Assembly: GCA_001314705.1 (NCBI GenBank) | Contig: LJSU01000020.1 | Location: forward strand, 71,592 to 135,591 | DNA length: 64,000 nucleotides | Direction: 5' to 3' | Source of the DNA: Rhodobacteraceae bacterium HLUCCO07 | GTDB lineage: Bacteria > Pseudomonadota > Alphaproteobacteria > Rhodobacterales > Rhodobacteraceae | The notes under the pieces: model-generated | What the model was told of the DNA's origin: nothing | Databases searched by the model: none | Seen by the model: the letters and a program-made list of their open reading frames with translations, nothing else | Shown: piece after piece, positions 1-8,628 of the stretch | How positions within the stretch are numbered: the first letter of the stretch is position 1 | Layout: every line of letters starts with the position of its first letter | Translations under genes and position numbers: made by a program

Positions 1-11
1 TCCGGGGGGAA

Positions 12-60
12 GGTGACAAAATGCCGTGGCATTTTTCACCGCGGGGGGCAGCGCCCCCCG
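12..60. repeat. Two adjacent inverted repeats downstream of fdsB
   Basis: Positions 12-40 form a 13-bp stem (GGTGA, one bulged C, AAAATGCC; loop GT; then GGCATTTTTCACC). Positions 42-60 form a perfect CGGGGGGC/GCCCCCCG stem with a 3-base loop. Neither is followed by a T-run, so they are hairpins of unknown role (mRNA processing, attenuation or a dispersed intergenic palindrome) just 3' of fdsB on the minus strand. No start of a following gene is visible in the 93 bases left of fdsB. Confidence 0.5.
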
Positions 61-93
61 GCTGGTCGGCTTGCGGCAGCAAGGCGAAACCGT

Positions 94-1614
94 TCATTCC
101 GCGGCCTCCTTGCCATGCGCGAAATCGTCGGGGAAATGGGTGACGGCGGACATCACCGGCAGGGGCGTGAAACCGCCCAGCGCGCAGAGCGAGCCCTCTT
201 TCATCACCTCGCAGAGATCGGTCAGGAGCGGCAGCGCATCGGCGTCGCCCTGGGCGATGCGGTCGATTGTTTCGACCCCGCGCACCGCGCCGATCCGGCA
301 AGGCGTGCATTTCCCGCAGCTTTCCACCGCGCAGAATTCCATCGCGAAGCGGGCCATTTCTAGCATATCCGCGGCGTCATCGAAAATCACGATCCCGGCA
401 TGGCCCAGAAGCCCGCCCTCGGCGTCGAGCTCTTCATATCCCAGCGGGGCGTCGAATTTCGATGCGGGCAGGTAGGCGCCCAGCGGCCCGCCGACCTGTG
501 CCGCCTTGACGGGGTGGCCGGTCATGGTGCCGCCGCCGAGATCGTTCACGACTTCACCGAGGCTGATCCCGAACGCGGTCTCGAAAAGCCCACCGCGGGC
601 CACGTTCCCCGCGATCTGCAAGGTCACGGTGCCGCGCGAGCGGCCCATCCCGAAATCGGCATAGGCTTGCGCGCCTCTCTCGAAGATCACCGGCACGGTG
701 GCGAGCGAAATCACGTTGTTGACCACGGTGGGTCGGCCGAGGAAGCCTTCGAGCGCGGGCAGGGGCGGCTTGGCGCGCACGATGCCGCGCTTGCCTTCAA
801 GCGAGTTCAGCAGCGATGTTTCCTCGCCGCAGACATAGGCGCCGGCGCCTTTGCGAATCTCCATGTCGAAGCCGCGGCCCGATCCCATCACGTCGGCGCC
901 CAAGAGCCCCCTGGCGCGGGCGATCTCGACCGCGCGGGTCATGATGGCGATGGCGTCGGGATATTCCGAGCGCAGGTAGACATAGCCCCTTGTCGCGCCC
1001 ACGGCCAAACCGGCGATGGCCATGCCCTCGATCAGGGTGAAGGGGTCGCCTTCCATGATCATGCGGTCGGCGAAGGTGCCGCTGTCGCCCTCGTCGGCGT
1101 TGCAGACGATGTATTTCTGCGGGGCGTCGGCGTCATGCACGGTCTGCCACTTGATGCCGGTCGGAAAGCCCGCGCCGCCACGGCCGCGCAGGCCGGAGGC
1201 TTTGACCTCGTCCACGATCTCCTGCCCGGTCATCCCGAGCGCCCGGCGCAGCCCAGCAAGCCCGCCATGGGCCTCGTAATCCGCCAGGTCGAGCGGGTCG
1301 ATCACGCCGACGCGGGCAAAGGTGAGGCGGTCCTGGCGCTTCATCCAGTCAAGCTCTTCCACCGGGCCGAGCGCCTTGTCGCCGGTGCCCGCAAGGATCG
1401 CGGCGGCGTCCTCCGGCGTGGCGGGGCCGAAACCCATGCGGGTGCCGTTCTCTTCGATCTCGACCAGTGGTTCGAGCCAGATCATCCCGCGCGAGCCGGT
1501 GCGGATGATCTCGACCGCGATGCCCTGTTTCTCAGCCTCGGTTGCGAGGGCGGCGGCGACCTCGTCGGCGCCCAGTGCCTTGGCGGCGCTGTCGAGGGGA
1601 ATGTAAAGTCTCAT
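94..1614 (-). CDS. fdsB: NAD-dependent formate dehydrogenase, beta (diaphorase) subunit
   Basis: This 506-residue protein belongs to the NuoF/FdsB family, the FMN- and NAD-binding 4Fe-4S subunit that passes electrons from formate oxidation to NAD+. A short N-terminal thioredoxin-like region precedes the FMN/NAD site GRGGAGFPTG (about residue 143). The C-terminal 4Fe-4S ligand motif ESCGKCTPC is followed by a further Cys in EGSLCALGG. The start codon overlaps the stop of fdsG by four bases, so the two are translationally coupled. NuoF of complex I is the alternative, but the N-terminal extension, the neighbouring NuoE-like gene and the LysR gene without other nuo genes favour a soluble formate dehydrogenase. 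The catalytic alpha subunit would lie beyond the left edge and is not visible. Confidence 0.9.
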   Translation of the reverse strand: MRLYIPLDSAAKALGADEVAAALATEAEKQGIAVEIIRTGSRGMIWLEPLVEIEENGTRMGFGPATPEDAAAILAGTGDKALGPVEELDWMKRQDRLTFARVGVIDPLDLADYEAHGGLAGLRRALGMTGQEIVDEVKASGLRGRGGAGFPTGIKWQTVHDADAPQKYIVCNADEGDSGTFADRMIMEGDPFTLIEGMAIAGLAVGATRGYVYLRSEYPDAIAIMTRAVEIARARGLLGADVMGSGRGFDMEIRKGAGAYVCGEETSLLNSLEGKRGIVRAKPPLPALEGFLGRPTVVNNVISLATVPVIFERGAQAYADFGMGRSRGTVTLQIAGNVARGGLFETAFGISLGEVVNDLGGGTMTGHPVKAAQVGGPLGAYLPASKFDAPLGYEELDAEGGLLGHAGIVIFDDAADMLEMARFAMEFCAVESCGKCTPCRIGAVRGVETIDRIAQGDADALPLLTDLCEVMKEGSLCALGGFTPLPVMSAVTHFPDDFAHGKEAAE

Positions 1615-2078
1615 GCGCCCACCTTTTCGAGAAGGGTTTGCATTTTCGCAGCATCCACCCGGCCGAACACGCGGTCATCGACCATCGCGGCGGGGGCGCA
1701 GGCGCAAAGCCCGAGGCAATAGACCGGCTCGATCGTGACCGCGCCGCTGGGCGTGGTGCCGTGCCAGTCGAGCCCGAGTTTCGCGAGCGTTTCGTCGGCC
1801 AGTGCCTTGCCGCCCACGGACTGGCACGCCTCGGCGCGGCAGATTTTCAGGACGTGCCGCCCGGCGGGGGCGTCGCGGAAATCGTGGTAGAAGCTGATCA
1901 CGCCATGCAGCTCGGCGCGGCTGATGTTGAGCGCGTCGCATATGAGCGGCCCGGCGGCCTGCGGGACATGGCCGAACGCATCTTGCAGGGCGTGCAGGAT
2001 CGGCAGGAGCGGACCTTCGAGCGTCTTGTGCGCGTCGATGATCGCGGCGATCTCGTCGGTGGGCGGGCTGTTGGTCAT
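1611..2078 (-). CDS. fdsG: NAD-dependent formate dehydrogenase, gamma subunit
   Basis: This is a NuoE/FdsG-type 2Fe-2S thioredoxin-fold protein of 155 residues that relays electrons inside the cytoplasmic formate dehydrogenase. The cluster ligands are visible as CRAEAC and, about 40 residues later, CLGLCAC. The start at 2078 (MTNSPPTDE) was preferred over an in-frame upstream start at 2129 because GAGG lies six bases before it and because family members begin near this point. Its stop overlaps fdsB by four bases. Upstream lie a 96-bp gap with a LysR-type palindrome and the LysR gene, in the same direction. Confidence 0.88.
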   Translation of the reverse strand: MTNSPPTDEIAAIIDAHKTLEGPLLPILHALQDAFGHVPQAAGPLICDALNISRAELHGVISFYHDFRDAPAGRHVLKICRAEACQSVGGKALADETLAKLGLDWHGTTPSGAVTIEPVYCLGLCACAPAAMVDDRVFGRVDAAKMQTLLEKVGA

Positions 2079-2151
2079 GGCTGGCCTCGAACATGGGGTC
2101 TTCGGGCGCGAGTCATGCGGATTTTGCATTTGGAAATCAATATCGGTATTT

Positions 2152-2175
2152 CGTCAAACGATAGTCTATGCCTAT
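2152..2175 (-). promoter_or_regulatory. LysR-type box and -35 element ahead of fdsG
   Basis: Positions 2161-2175 read ATAG-N7-CTAT, the classical inverted-repeat form of LysR binding sites. It lies 83 bases upstream of the fdsG start and overlaps the stop codon of the LysR gene. A TTGACG -35-like element follows on the minus strand (2152-2157), without a convincing -10. The site fits control of fdsGB by the neighbouring LysR protein; that link is inferred. Confidence 0.45.
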
Positions 2176-3089
2176 TATGAGCGCAAGCGACCCTTCACCT
2201 CCGAAATGCGGCGCGCTTCGTCCAGAAGCGCCGCGAGAACCGGCGTGTGCGGTTCGCGGTAGGGGGCGATGAGGCCCACGGCATGGCCCCGTGCCTGGCT
2301 TGCATCTGGCGCGGTGAGCGGGATGAGGCGCAGCGGCTTGCCACCGGCGAGGAAGCGGGCGATGTCCCCGGGCAGCACGGTGAGCCAGTCGCCCGAGACG
2401 ACATGCGCGACCAGCGCCACGGTCGAGTTCGATTCGACCATCGCCTGCGGGGTGATCCCGGCGCTTGCGAGATTGCCGTTGATGATGCGGCGGTTCTGCA
2501 TGTCGGGCGTCAGAAGGCAGAGTTTCTGGCCATCGAGCTCGTCCCAGCCCACCTGGTCGCGGGTGGCGAAGGGCGAGGCGTCATTGCACACCAGCATGTA
2601 GGTTTCCCCGTAGAGCGGCACGCTGCTGACCCGGCCCATGGGTTCGTTGTCGAGATAGGAAAGCCCCGCGTCGATATCGAGGTTTTCGAGCATCGACAGG
2701 ATCTCGACCGAGGTGCGCGACAGAAGGGTAAAACGCACGTTGGGGTGTTTCTCGGCGAAACGCGACGAAAGCCGCGCCGCCCAGGTGAGCGCGGTGGGAA
2801 TCACGGCGATGCGCAGCTGCCCCGACAGGCCGTGGCGGGTGGCGCGCATTTCCTCGCGCAACTGGCGCGTATCCGAGACGATCCGGCGCGCCCAGTCGAG
2901 CGCGGTCTGGCCCTCGGGGGTGAGCCCGCCATAGCGCGAGCCGCGAAAGACGAGCTGCACGCCGAGTTGTTCCTCGAGCTGCTTGATGCCCGCCGAAAGC
3001 GAGGGCTGGGTGATGCCGAGGCGGGCGGCGGCGCGGCCGAAATGCTCTTCCTTGGCCAGCGCGATGAACATTTCGAGCTTGTCGATCAT
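2175..3089 (-). CDS. LysR-family transcriptional regulator next to fds
   Basis: This 304-residue LysR-type regulator has an N-terminal winged helix-turn-helix (residues about 3-60, with GRAAARLGITQPSLSAGIK as the recognition region) and a periplasmic-binding-protein-like effector domain. The start at 3089 gives the standard family beginning MIDKLEMF; the reading frame continues far upstream but only through sequence antisense to the next gene. It lies directly upstream of fdsG in the same direction with a 96-bp gap. Regulators in this position commonly control formate dehydrogenase genes, so it is probably the local activator or repressor, but the effector is unknown. Confidence 0.9.
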   Translation of the reverse strand: MIDKLEMFIALAKEEHFGRAAARLGITQPSLSAGIKQLEEQLGVQLVFRGSRYGGLTPEGQTALDWARRIVSDTRQLREEMRATRHGLSGQLRIAVIPTALTWAARLSSRFAEKHPNVRFTLLSRTSVEILSMLENLDIDAGLSYLDNEPMGRVSSVPLYGETYMLVCNDASPFATRDQVGWDELDGQKLCLLTPDMQNRRIINGNLASAGITPQAMVESNSTVALVAHVVSGDWLTVLPGDIARFLAGGKPLRLIPLTAPDASQARGHAVGLIAPYREPHTPVLAALLDEARRISEVKGRLRS

Positions 3090-3377
3090 GACCGGCGGCC
3101 CCGGTCGACATGCGGGGGGATGATGACGCCGGTGGGCCGGGCCGGGCGCGGCCCGGCGCCGCGCGGGAACCCGTGCCCGGGATCGCGGAATAGAGCGGCT
3201 GTTTCCTGGCGCCGGCCGGGGCGTCGGGCCGAAACGCCCCGGTATTGTGCGGATGGTTGCATCGCCTTGCCTCTTCTGGCGAAATTCGGGCCGGGCGCGG
3301 CGCCCTCGTCGGGCGCAAGCCTTGCAAGAAAACCGCAAAACCGCAACAGTCGTGGCGTGTTGTACAGGGAGGTGACG

Positions 3378-6300
3378 ATGCGGTGGTCCGGGGTCTGTTG
3401 GGCGCGTGCGGCGTGGTTGGGTGCGCTGGTATTCCTGCTGGCGGCGGGGATGGTACGGGGCGAGGACCGCCGCGTGCATTTCTTCGGCAATTCGCTCATT
3501 CATCACCTGAGCGACACCGACGAGACGGCGGTGCCGCATTGGCTGGCGCTCATGGCGCGCGCGGGCGGGCATGAGTTCGCCGCGAGCGGGCAATGGGGGT
3601 TCCTGCGCGATTTCATCAAGGCGGGGCCGGAGGCGAACTGGTCGTTCCGGCGTGTGGCGCGGGCATGGCGCGGGGGCACGTTTGATCCCGGCGGGTTCGA
3701 CGCGATCGTGGTCAACCCGGCGAATTTCATCCAGAACCGGGCGCCCGACCGGCCCTATGAGGGCGACAACCCCGACGGGGCCTCGCCGCTCTCGGCGATG
3801 CTGGAGCTGATCGACGGGCATGTGCGGGGCACGCCGCTTTACCTTTACGAGGGCTGGGCCGACATGGCGCCGTTCGTGCGCGGGTTTCCGCCGTGGCAGC
3901 GGGCGCTGCGGCGCTATCACGCGTTCAACATGGGCGAGTATCATCAATGGTACGAGGACTATGCCGAGGCCCTGCGCCGGGAGCGGCCCGAACAGCCCAT
4001 CGTTCTGATCCCGGTGGCGCGGGTGCTGTCGGAGTTGATGAGTGCGCCGCCGCTTGACGAGCTGGGGGCGACGGCATTCTATTCCGACGATGCGCCACAC
4101 GGGACGCCGGTGACCTATCTTCTGGCCGCGGCGGTGACCTATCAGGCGCTTTATGGCGAGGCGGCGCCGGACGACATGGAGTTGCCCGATACGATCCCGC
4201 CAGAGGTGCGCGAGAACTGGCCCGCCCTGACGGAACGGATTGCCGAGCTCGTGGGAGAACAGGACAAGGCTGCGGCCGGCGGGGCCGGGGCGGTGGAACG
4301 GGCCGATGCGTCGCAGGTGCAGGAAGAGCCCGAACCGGGTGCGGCCAGTGAGGATCAGGCCAGTGACGATCAGGCCAGTGACGATCAGGCCAGTGACCGG
4401 GAGGCGGCTGATGCGGCCGCAGAGGCGGGTGCGCAGGGCGAGGGACTCGCTGATCCGGCGCTGGCGATGGGGCTGAACGGCGTTGCCGACTGGTCCACGC
4501 AGCATCCCTTTGTCGACCTGATGAAGACGGCGCGGCCATGGCTGGGGCATGTGGGCGACAAATGGGGTGCCTGGGACGCGGCGCGGATGGCGCAGGAGGG
4601 GTATCTCGATGACGATGGCTGGCCGCGGCGCATTCCGCCTGAGGTGGATCGGCTCGAGACTTTCATCCTCACCGATCAGCCCGAGGCGGCCAGCGATCTT
4701 GGCGGACGGTATCTTGTGCGCTGGCGCGGCGAGGGCAAGCTGGAACTGGGCGGGCGGGCGCGACGGGTGGAATACGCAGGCAACGAGGCGCGGTTTCACT
4801 ATGCGCCGGGCGAGGGGCTGGTGTCGATCGCGATCACCGAGACCGACCCCGAGGATACCGGCGATCATATCCGCGATATCGAGGTCCTGCGCGAGGACCA
4901 GGTCGCGCTGCATGATCTGGGCGTGACCTTCAACCCGGACTGGATCGCGCGGATCGCCGATCTGCGCAACCTGCGGTTCATGGACTGGATGTTCACCAAC
5001 GATTCACCGGTCACATCGTGGGACATGGCGCCGCGCGTGGATGATTTCAGCTATGTCTGGCGCGGGGTGCCGGTGGAGGTGATGGTCGATCTGGCCAACC
5101 TTGTCGGGGCCGATCCGTGGTTCACCATGCCGCATATGGCGGATGACGATTTCGTCGAACGGTTTGCCGAGGCGGTGCATGCGCGGCTCGATCCGCGGCT
5201 GCATGTCTGGGTCGAGTATTCCAACGAGATGTGGAACCTTGCCTTTCCCCAGGCGCAATGGGCGGTGGAGCAGGCGCGGGAACGCTGGGGCGACGCGGCG
5301 GGGGACGATGCCTGGATGCAGTTCACCGGGATGCGCGCGGCCGAGGTCATGCGGGTCTGGGGCGAAGTGTTCACGGGCGAGGATGCGGCGCGGCTGCGGC
5401 GGGTGGTGGCGGTGCATACTGGCTGGATGGGGCTGGAAGAGCCGCTTTTGACCGCGCCCCTGTGGATGGAAGAGCAGGACGCGGACGCACCCAGCCCGGC
5501 GGCGCATTTCGATGCCTACGCGGTGTCGGGCTATTTCGGGTTCGAACTGGGCAGCGAGGACGAGGAGGGGCGGCTCGACGATCTGCGCCGCTGGATCGAG
5601 GAGAGCCGCGAGGCCGCCGAGGCCGGGCCGCGCAGTGAAGGGCTGCGGCGCAAGGCGCTGGAGGCGGCGATCGAACCGGTGCGGTTCGATGAGGCGATCG
5701 CGCGCGCGGCGCGGGCGGTGCGCGAGGGGTCGCTGGCCGAGGTGACCGGCACGCTCTGGCCCTATCACCGCGAGGTGGCACAGCGGCACGGGTTCGATTT
5801 CGTGATGTACGAGGGCGGGACCCATGCAGTGGGCCATGGCGAGGCGACCGGCGACGAGACCCTGACCGAGTTCTTCAAGGCATTCAACTACTCGGATGAG
5901 ATGGCGGCACTTTATACCGAGTTGCTCGAAGCATGGGAGGCGCAGGGCGGACAGCTTTTCAACGCCTTCGTGGATGTCGCCCCGCCCAGCCAGTTCGGAA
6001 GCTGGGGTGCGTTGCGGCATCTTCAGGACGACAACCCGCGCTGGGATGTGCTGATGGCGCATAACGAGCGGGGCACGGGCGAAGAGGGGCGCGCGCCGGG
6101 GGCGTTCCTGCACGGGCGGGTGGCCCGTGGTGGCCCGGACGGCGAGGCCCTGAACGGGACGGCCGAGACCGATATCCTGATCGCGGGGCCGGGGGAGGAC
6201 CGGCTGGTGAGCCACGGCGGCGGGGATTTCCTGCATGGCGGGGCGGGCACGGATCTTGCGGTATTGCCGGGACAGCGGTCGGACTATCGCTTTGCGATGG

Positions 6301-6416
6301 AGGGCGGGCGGCTCCTGGCGATGCGCGGGGAGGCGGAGCATCGGCTCGTCTCCATCGAATCGCTGGAATTCGAGGGTGAGCCGGGGCGCACCTATCGGCT
6401 CGACCTGCCGGAGTGA
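3378..6416 (+). CDS. Secreted SGNH-like / clan GH-A glycosidase-like protein with RTX-like tail
   Basis: The start at 3378 follows an excellent ribosome site (AGGGAGGTGACG) and gives a signal peptide (hydrophobic ALVFLLAAGM then RGEDR), so the 1012-residue product is exported. Residues about 30-260 look like an SGNH hydrolase: FFGNSL with Ser39 and a late D-x-x-H (Asp238, His241). A low-complexity acidic Ala/Gln/Asp linker (about 290-360) contains three identical DQASD repeats. The region from about 360 to 900 resembles clan GH-A hydrolases found with cellulose-binding proteins: YSNEMWN (Glu617, possible acid/base) and MYEGGTH (Glu812, possible nucleophile). The last 100 residues (LNGTAETDIL, FLHGGAGTD) resemble decayed RTX calcium repeats. 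It borders the glycan genes, so it may trim or deacylate the exported polymer; the substrate is unknown. Confidence 0.7.
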   Translation: MRWSGVCWARAAWLGALVFLLAAGMVRGEDRRVHFFGNSLIHHLSDTDETAVPHWLALMARAGGHEFAASGQWGFLRDFIKAGPEANWSFRRVARAWRGGTFDPGGFDAIVVNPANFIQNRAPDRPYEGDNPDGASPLSAMLELIDGHVRGTPLYLYEGWADMAPFVRGFPPWQRALRRYHAFNMGEYHQWYEDYAEALRRERPEQPIVLIPVARVLSELMSAPPLDELGATAFYSDDAPHGTPVTYLLAAAVTYQALYGEAAPDDMELPDTIPPEVRENWPALTERIAELVGEQDKAAAGGAGAVERADASQVQEEPEPGAASEDQASDDQASDDQASDREAADAAAEAGAQGEGLADPALAMGLNGVADWSTQHPFVDLMKTARPWLGHVGDKWGAWDAARMAQEGYLDDDGWPRRIPPEVDRLETFILTDQPEAASDLGGRYLVRWRGEGKLELGGRARRVEYAGNEARFHYAPGEGLVSIAITETDPEDTGDHIRDIEVLREDQVALHDLGVTFNPDWIARIADLRNLRFMDWMFTNDSPVTSWDMAPRVDDFSYVWRGVPVEVMVDLANLVGADPWFTMPHMADDDFVERFAEAVHARLDPRLHVWVEYSNEMWNLAFPQAQWAVEQARERWGDAAGDDAWMQFTGMRAAEVMRVWGEVFTGEDAARLRRVVAVHTGWMGLEEPLLTAPLWMEEQDADAPSPAAHFDAYAVSGYFGFELGSEDEEGRLDDLRRWIEESREAAEAGPRSEGLRRKALEAAIEPVRFDEAIARAARAVREGSLAEVTGTLWPYHREVAQRHGFDFVMYEGGTHAVGHGEATGDETLTEFFKAFNYSDEMAALYTELLEAWEAQGGQLFNAFVDVAPPSQFGSWGALRHLQDDNPRWDVLMAHNERGTGEEGRAPGAFLHGRVARGGPDGEALNGTAETDILIAGPGEDRLVSHGGGDFLHGGAGTDLAVLPGQRSDYRFAMEGGRLLAMRGEAEHRLVSIESLEFEGEPGRTYRLDLPE
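4353..4397 (+). repeat. Three perfect 15-bp tandem repeats (DQASD linker)
   Basis: The unit GATCAGGCCAGTGAC is repeated three times without a mismatch, in frame, encoding DQASD x3 in the linker of the secreted SGNH/glycosidase-like protein. A partial related unit (GCGGCCAGTGAG) precedes it. Such a repeat can change copy number by slippage without shifting the frame. Confidence 0.95.
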
Positions 6417-6447
6417 GGCGATCTTTCGGCAGATGATCAGGGCCGTG

Positions 6448-7674
6448 TCAGTTGCCGGTGATCGCGTCGACGAGGGTCCGCGCGCCGCGCGCAGACGAGA
6501 AATTCTCGACCACGCGCCTGCGCCCGGCTTGCGACAGGGCTTGCAGGCGGGCGGGGTCGGCGGCGAGTTCGGCGATGGCGCATGCCAGCGTTTCGGGGTC
6601 GCGGTGCGGCACGAGCACCCCGTCACGGCCGCTGGTGATGAGTTCGGGCACGCCGCCGGTATCTGTGCCGACGGTGGGCAGGCCCATCGACATCGCCTCC
6701 ATGTAGGCGACGCCGAGGGCTTCGTGCCAGGTGGCCAGCACGAAGAGATGCGCCTGTTGCAGATGCGCGCGCACCGCGTTCGCGTCGATGGCGCCGAGGA
6801 GCGTCACATGATCGTCGAGGCCAAGCCGCGCGATGTCGGCCTGCAACTCGACGCGAAAGCCCGATCCGCCCTCGTCATCCTCGCCCGCGATCTCGAGCCG
6901 GGCGTCGAGGCCGGAGTCGCGCAATTGGCGCAGGGCCTGCAGGAGGTCCTGATGCCCCTTGAGCCGGTTGAGCCGCCCACAGGAGAAGAGCCGCAGGGGC
7001 TGGCCGGATTCGGGCGGGTGATAGGGGGTGTCGCGCGAGAGCACATCGGTGTCGACCCCCATCGGTTGCAGGTGGATCCGTGCCGGCAGGTCGGGGCCGA
7101 GCGTGGCCTCGAGTTCGCGGACAAGCCTTCGGCTGACGGCGCAGCCAAAGGCGGCGTGGCGCCACTTGAAGCCCTGGCCGGGGCCGTAATCGCCGAGCGC
7201 GCCATGCAGGGTGAGCGAATGGGACAGGCCGAACATGCGGCCCGCCAGCGCGCAGATCAGCGCCGCGCGGCCACAGGAATGGGCGTGAACATGGGTGATG
7301 CCCTGAGCCTTGCAGGCCCGCGCCAACCGCCGGGCGGCGGGCAGCGAGAGCACCACGTCGCGCACAAACGCGCGTGGTTCGCGGCGCAGATCGCCCCGGA
7401 GCGCGGCAATCGGCGTGCGGGCCAGCGCCAGCGCGGCATTCGCGGGTGCCATGTCGCCCAGGTAGGTGGTGCGCGCAATCGCCGCGTCGGACCAGTCATG
7501 CGCGATCAGGCCGGGCGGTGGCGGTCTTGTGCTGAAAAGCGCCACACTGACGCCCATTTTTTCCAGTTCAAGGATCTCGCGCCAAAAGAAGATATGGGTT
7601 TGGCCGGGGAACTGGGGTATCAGGATGCCGATTTTAAGGGGTCTGGACACGAAACAGGCTTTCACTTTGACCAT
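6448..7674 (-). CDS. Glycosyltransferase family 4
   Basis: This is a GT-B fold glycosyltransferase (about 408 residues) that would transfer a sugar from a nucleotide donor at the cytoplasmic face of the membrane. The C-terminal half carries the GT4 pattern: FSCGRLNRLKGH, the acidic E-x7-E region HEALGVAYMEAMSMGLPTVG and TDTGGVPELI. The N-terminal acceptor domain begins PLKIGILIPQFPGQTHIF. The start is uncertain: ATG at 7674 or 7683, neither with a clear ribosome site, or a GTG just before PLKIG. It faces the secreted hydrolase gene convergently with a 31-bp gap and diverges from the family 2 glycosyltransferase at 7771. Confidence 0.85.
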   Translation of the reverse strand: MVKVKACFVSRPLKIGILIPQFPGQTHIFFWREILELEKMGVSVALFSTRPPPPGLIAHDWSDAAIARTTYLGDMAPANAALALARTPIAALRGDLRREPRAFVRDVVLSLPAARRLARACKAQGITHVHAHSCGRAALICALAGRMFGLSHSLTLHGALGDYGPGQGFKWRHAAFGCAVSRRLVRELEATLGPDLPARIHLQPMGVDTDVLSRDTPYHPPESGQPLRLFSCGRLNRLKGHQDLLQALRQLRDSGLDARLEIAGEDDEGGSGFRVELQADIARLGLDDHVTLLGAIDANAVRAHLQQAHLFVLATWHEALGVAYMEAMSMGLPTVGTDTGGVPELITSGRDGVLVPHRDPETLACAIAELAADPARLQALSQAGRRRVVENFSSARGARTLVDAITGN

Positions 7675-7770
7675 GGACGACATGCAACGAAAAAGGTGCG
7701 GCGCCGATATGGCGCGACCCTGCACCGTGAGGGCGTGGCAGGGCAAGCCCGGTGTCATCGGGACTGTGCC

Positions 7771-8628
7771 TTGCCGGGGCTGAGCATCATCATTCCCGCG
7801 TGCAACGAGGCGCGGCAGATCGGGCCGTGTCTGCGGGCGCTTCTGGCGTCAAACCCGAAACCGGGGGCCGGGTCGGGGTCGATTCCCCTGCCGATCCCGG
7901 TCGAGGTGATCGTGGTCGCCAATGGCTGCACCGATGACACGGCGCAGGCGGCGCGCGGGTTGGCCGGGGAGTTTCGCGCCACGGGCTGGGATTTCAAGGT
8001 GCTGGAGCTTGAGAAGGGCGGCAAGCCCGGTGCGCTCAATGCGGGCGACGCCGCGGCGCGGTTCGGGGCGCGGGCCTATCTCGATGCGGATGTGCGGGTC
8101 TCGCCGCCGCTGCTCGACCAGGTGGCGCGGGTCTTGGGGGTGGAGCGCGCGGCCTATGTCAGCGGCAAGGTGCGGATCACGGCGCAGGGCAGCCTTGTGT
8201 CGCGGCTTTATGCGCAGTGCTATGCGCATGTGCCGTTCATGGCGCAGGGGGTGCCGGGCTGCGGGTTCTTCGCGGTCAACGCGGCGGGGCGGCGGCGCTG
8301 GACGCGATTCCCGCAGATCATTTCGGATGACACGTTCGTGCGGCTCCTCTTCGCACCCGGGGAGCGGATCGGCGTGGCCGCACCCTATGACTGGCCGGTG
8401 GTGACGGGCTGGCGCAACCTCGTGAAGGTGCGCGCGCGCCAGGATGCGGGGGTGCGCGAGGTGCTGGAGCTATTCCCGCAACTGGCGCGCAATGCCGGTG
8501 ATACGCGGCCGGGGATCATGGGCAAGCTGGGTCTCCTCCTGCGCAACCCGCCGGCCTTTGCGGTCTATGCCGGGGTCGCGGCGGCGGCGCGGATGCGCAA
8601 GACGAATGGCTGGAGTCGCGGGCGATGA
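7771..8628 (+). CDS. Glycosyltransferase family 2
   Basis: This GT-A fold transferase of about 285 residues starts with the family 2 opening LSIIIPACNEARQIG, then EVIVVANGCTDDT, a K-x-G-A-L-N-x-G element (KPGALNAGD) and the metal-binding YLDADVR. An acceptor-side DDTFVRL is also present. There is no ATG in frame before the conserved region; TTG at 7771, with GGGA seven bases upstream, is the most likely start. Its stop overlaps the flippase start by four bases (ATGA), so both products probably act on the same glycan. Confidence 0.8.
   Translation: MPGLSIIIPACNEARQIGPCLRALLASNPKPGAGSGSIPLPIPVEVIVVANGCTDDTAQAARGLAGEFRATGWDFKVLELEKGGKPGALNAGDAAARFGARAYLDADVRVSPPLLDQVARVLGVERAAYVSGKVRITAQGSLVSRLYAQCYAHVPFMAQGVPGCGFFAVNAAGRRRWTRFPQIISDDTFVRLLFAPGERIGVAAPYDWPVVTGWRNLVKVRARQDAGVREVLELFPQLARNAGDTRPGIMGKLGLLLRNPPAFAVYAGVAAAARMRKTNGWSRGR

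Noticed and set aside
4353-4397. CRISPR-like repeat
   Set aside because: The 15-bp units are directly adjacent with no spacers and are in frame within a coding sequence.
3090-4913. Upstream extension of the LysR reading frame
   Set aside because: The extension is antisense to the secreted hydrolase; the LysR N-terminal helix-turn-helix begins exactly at 3089.
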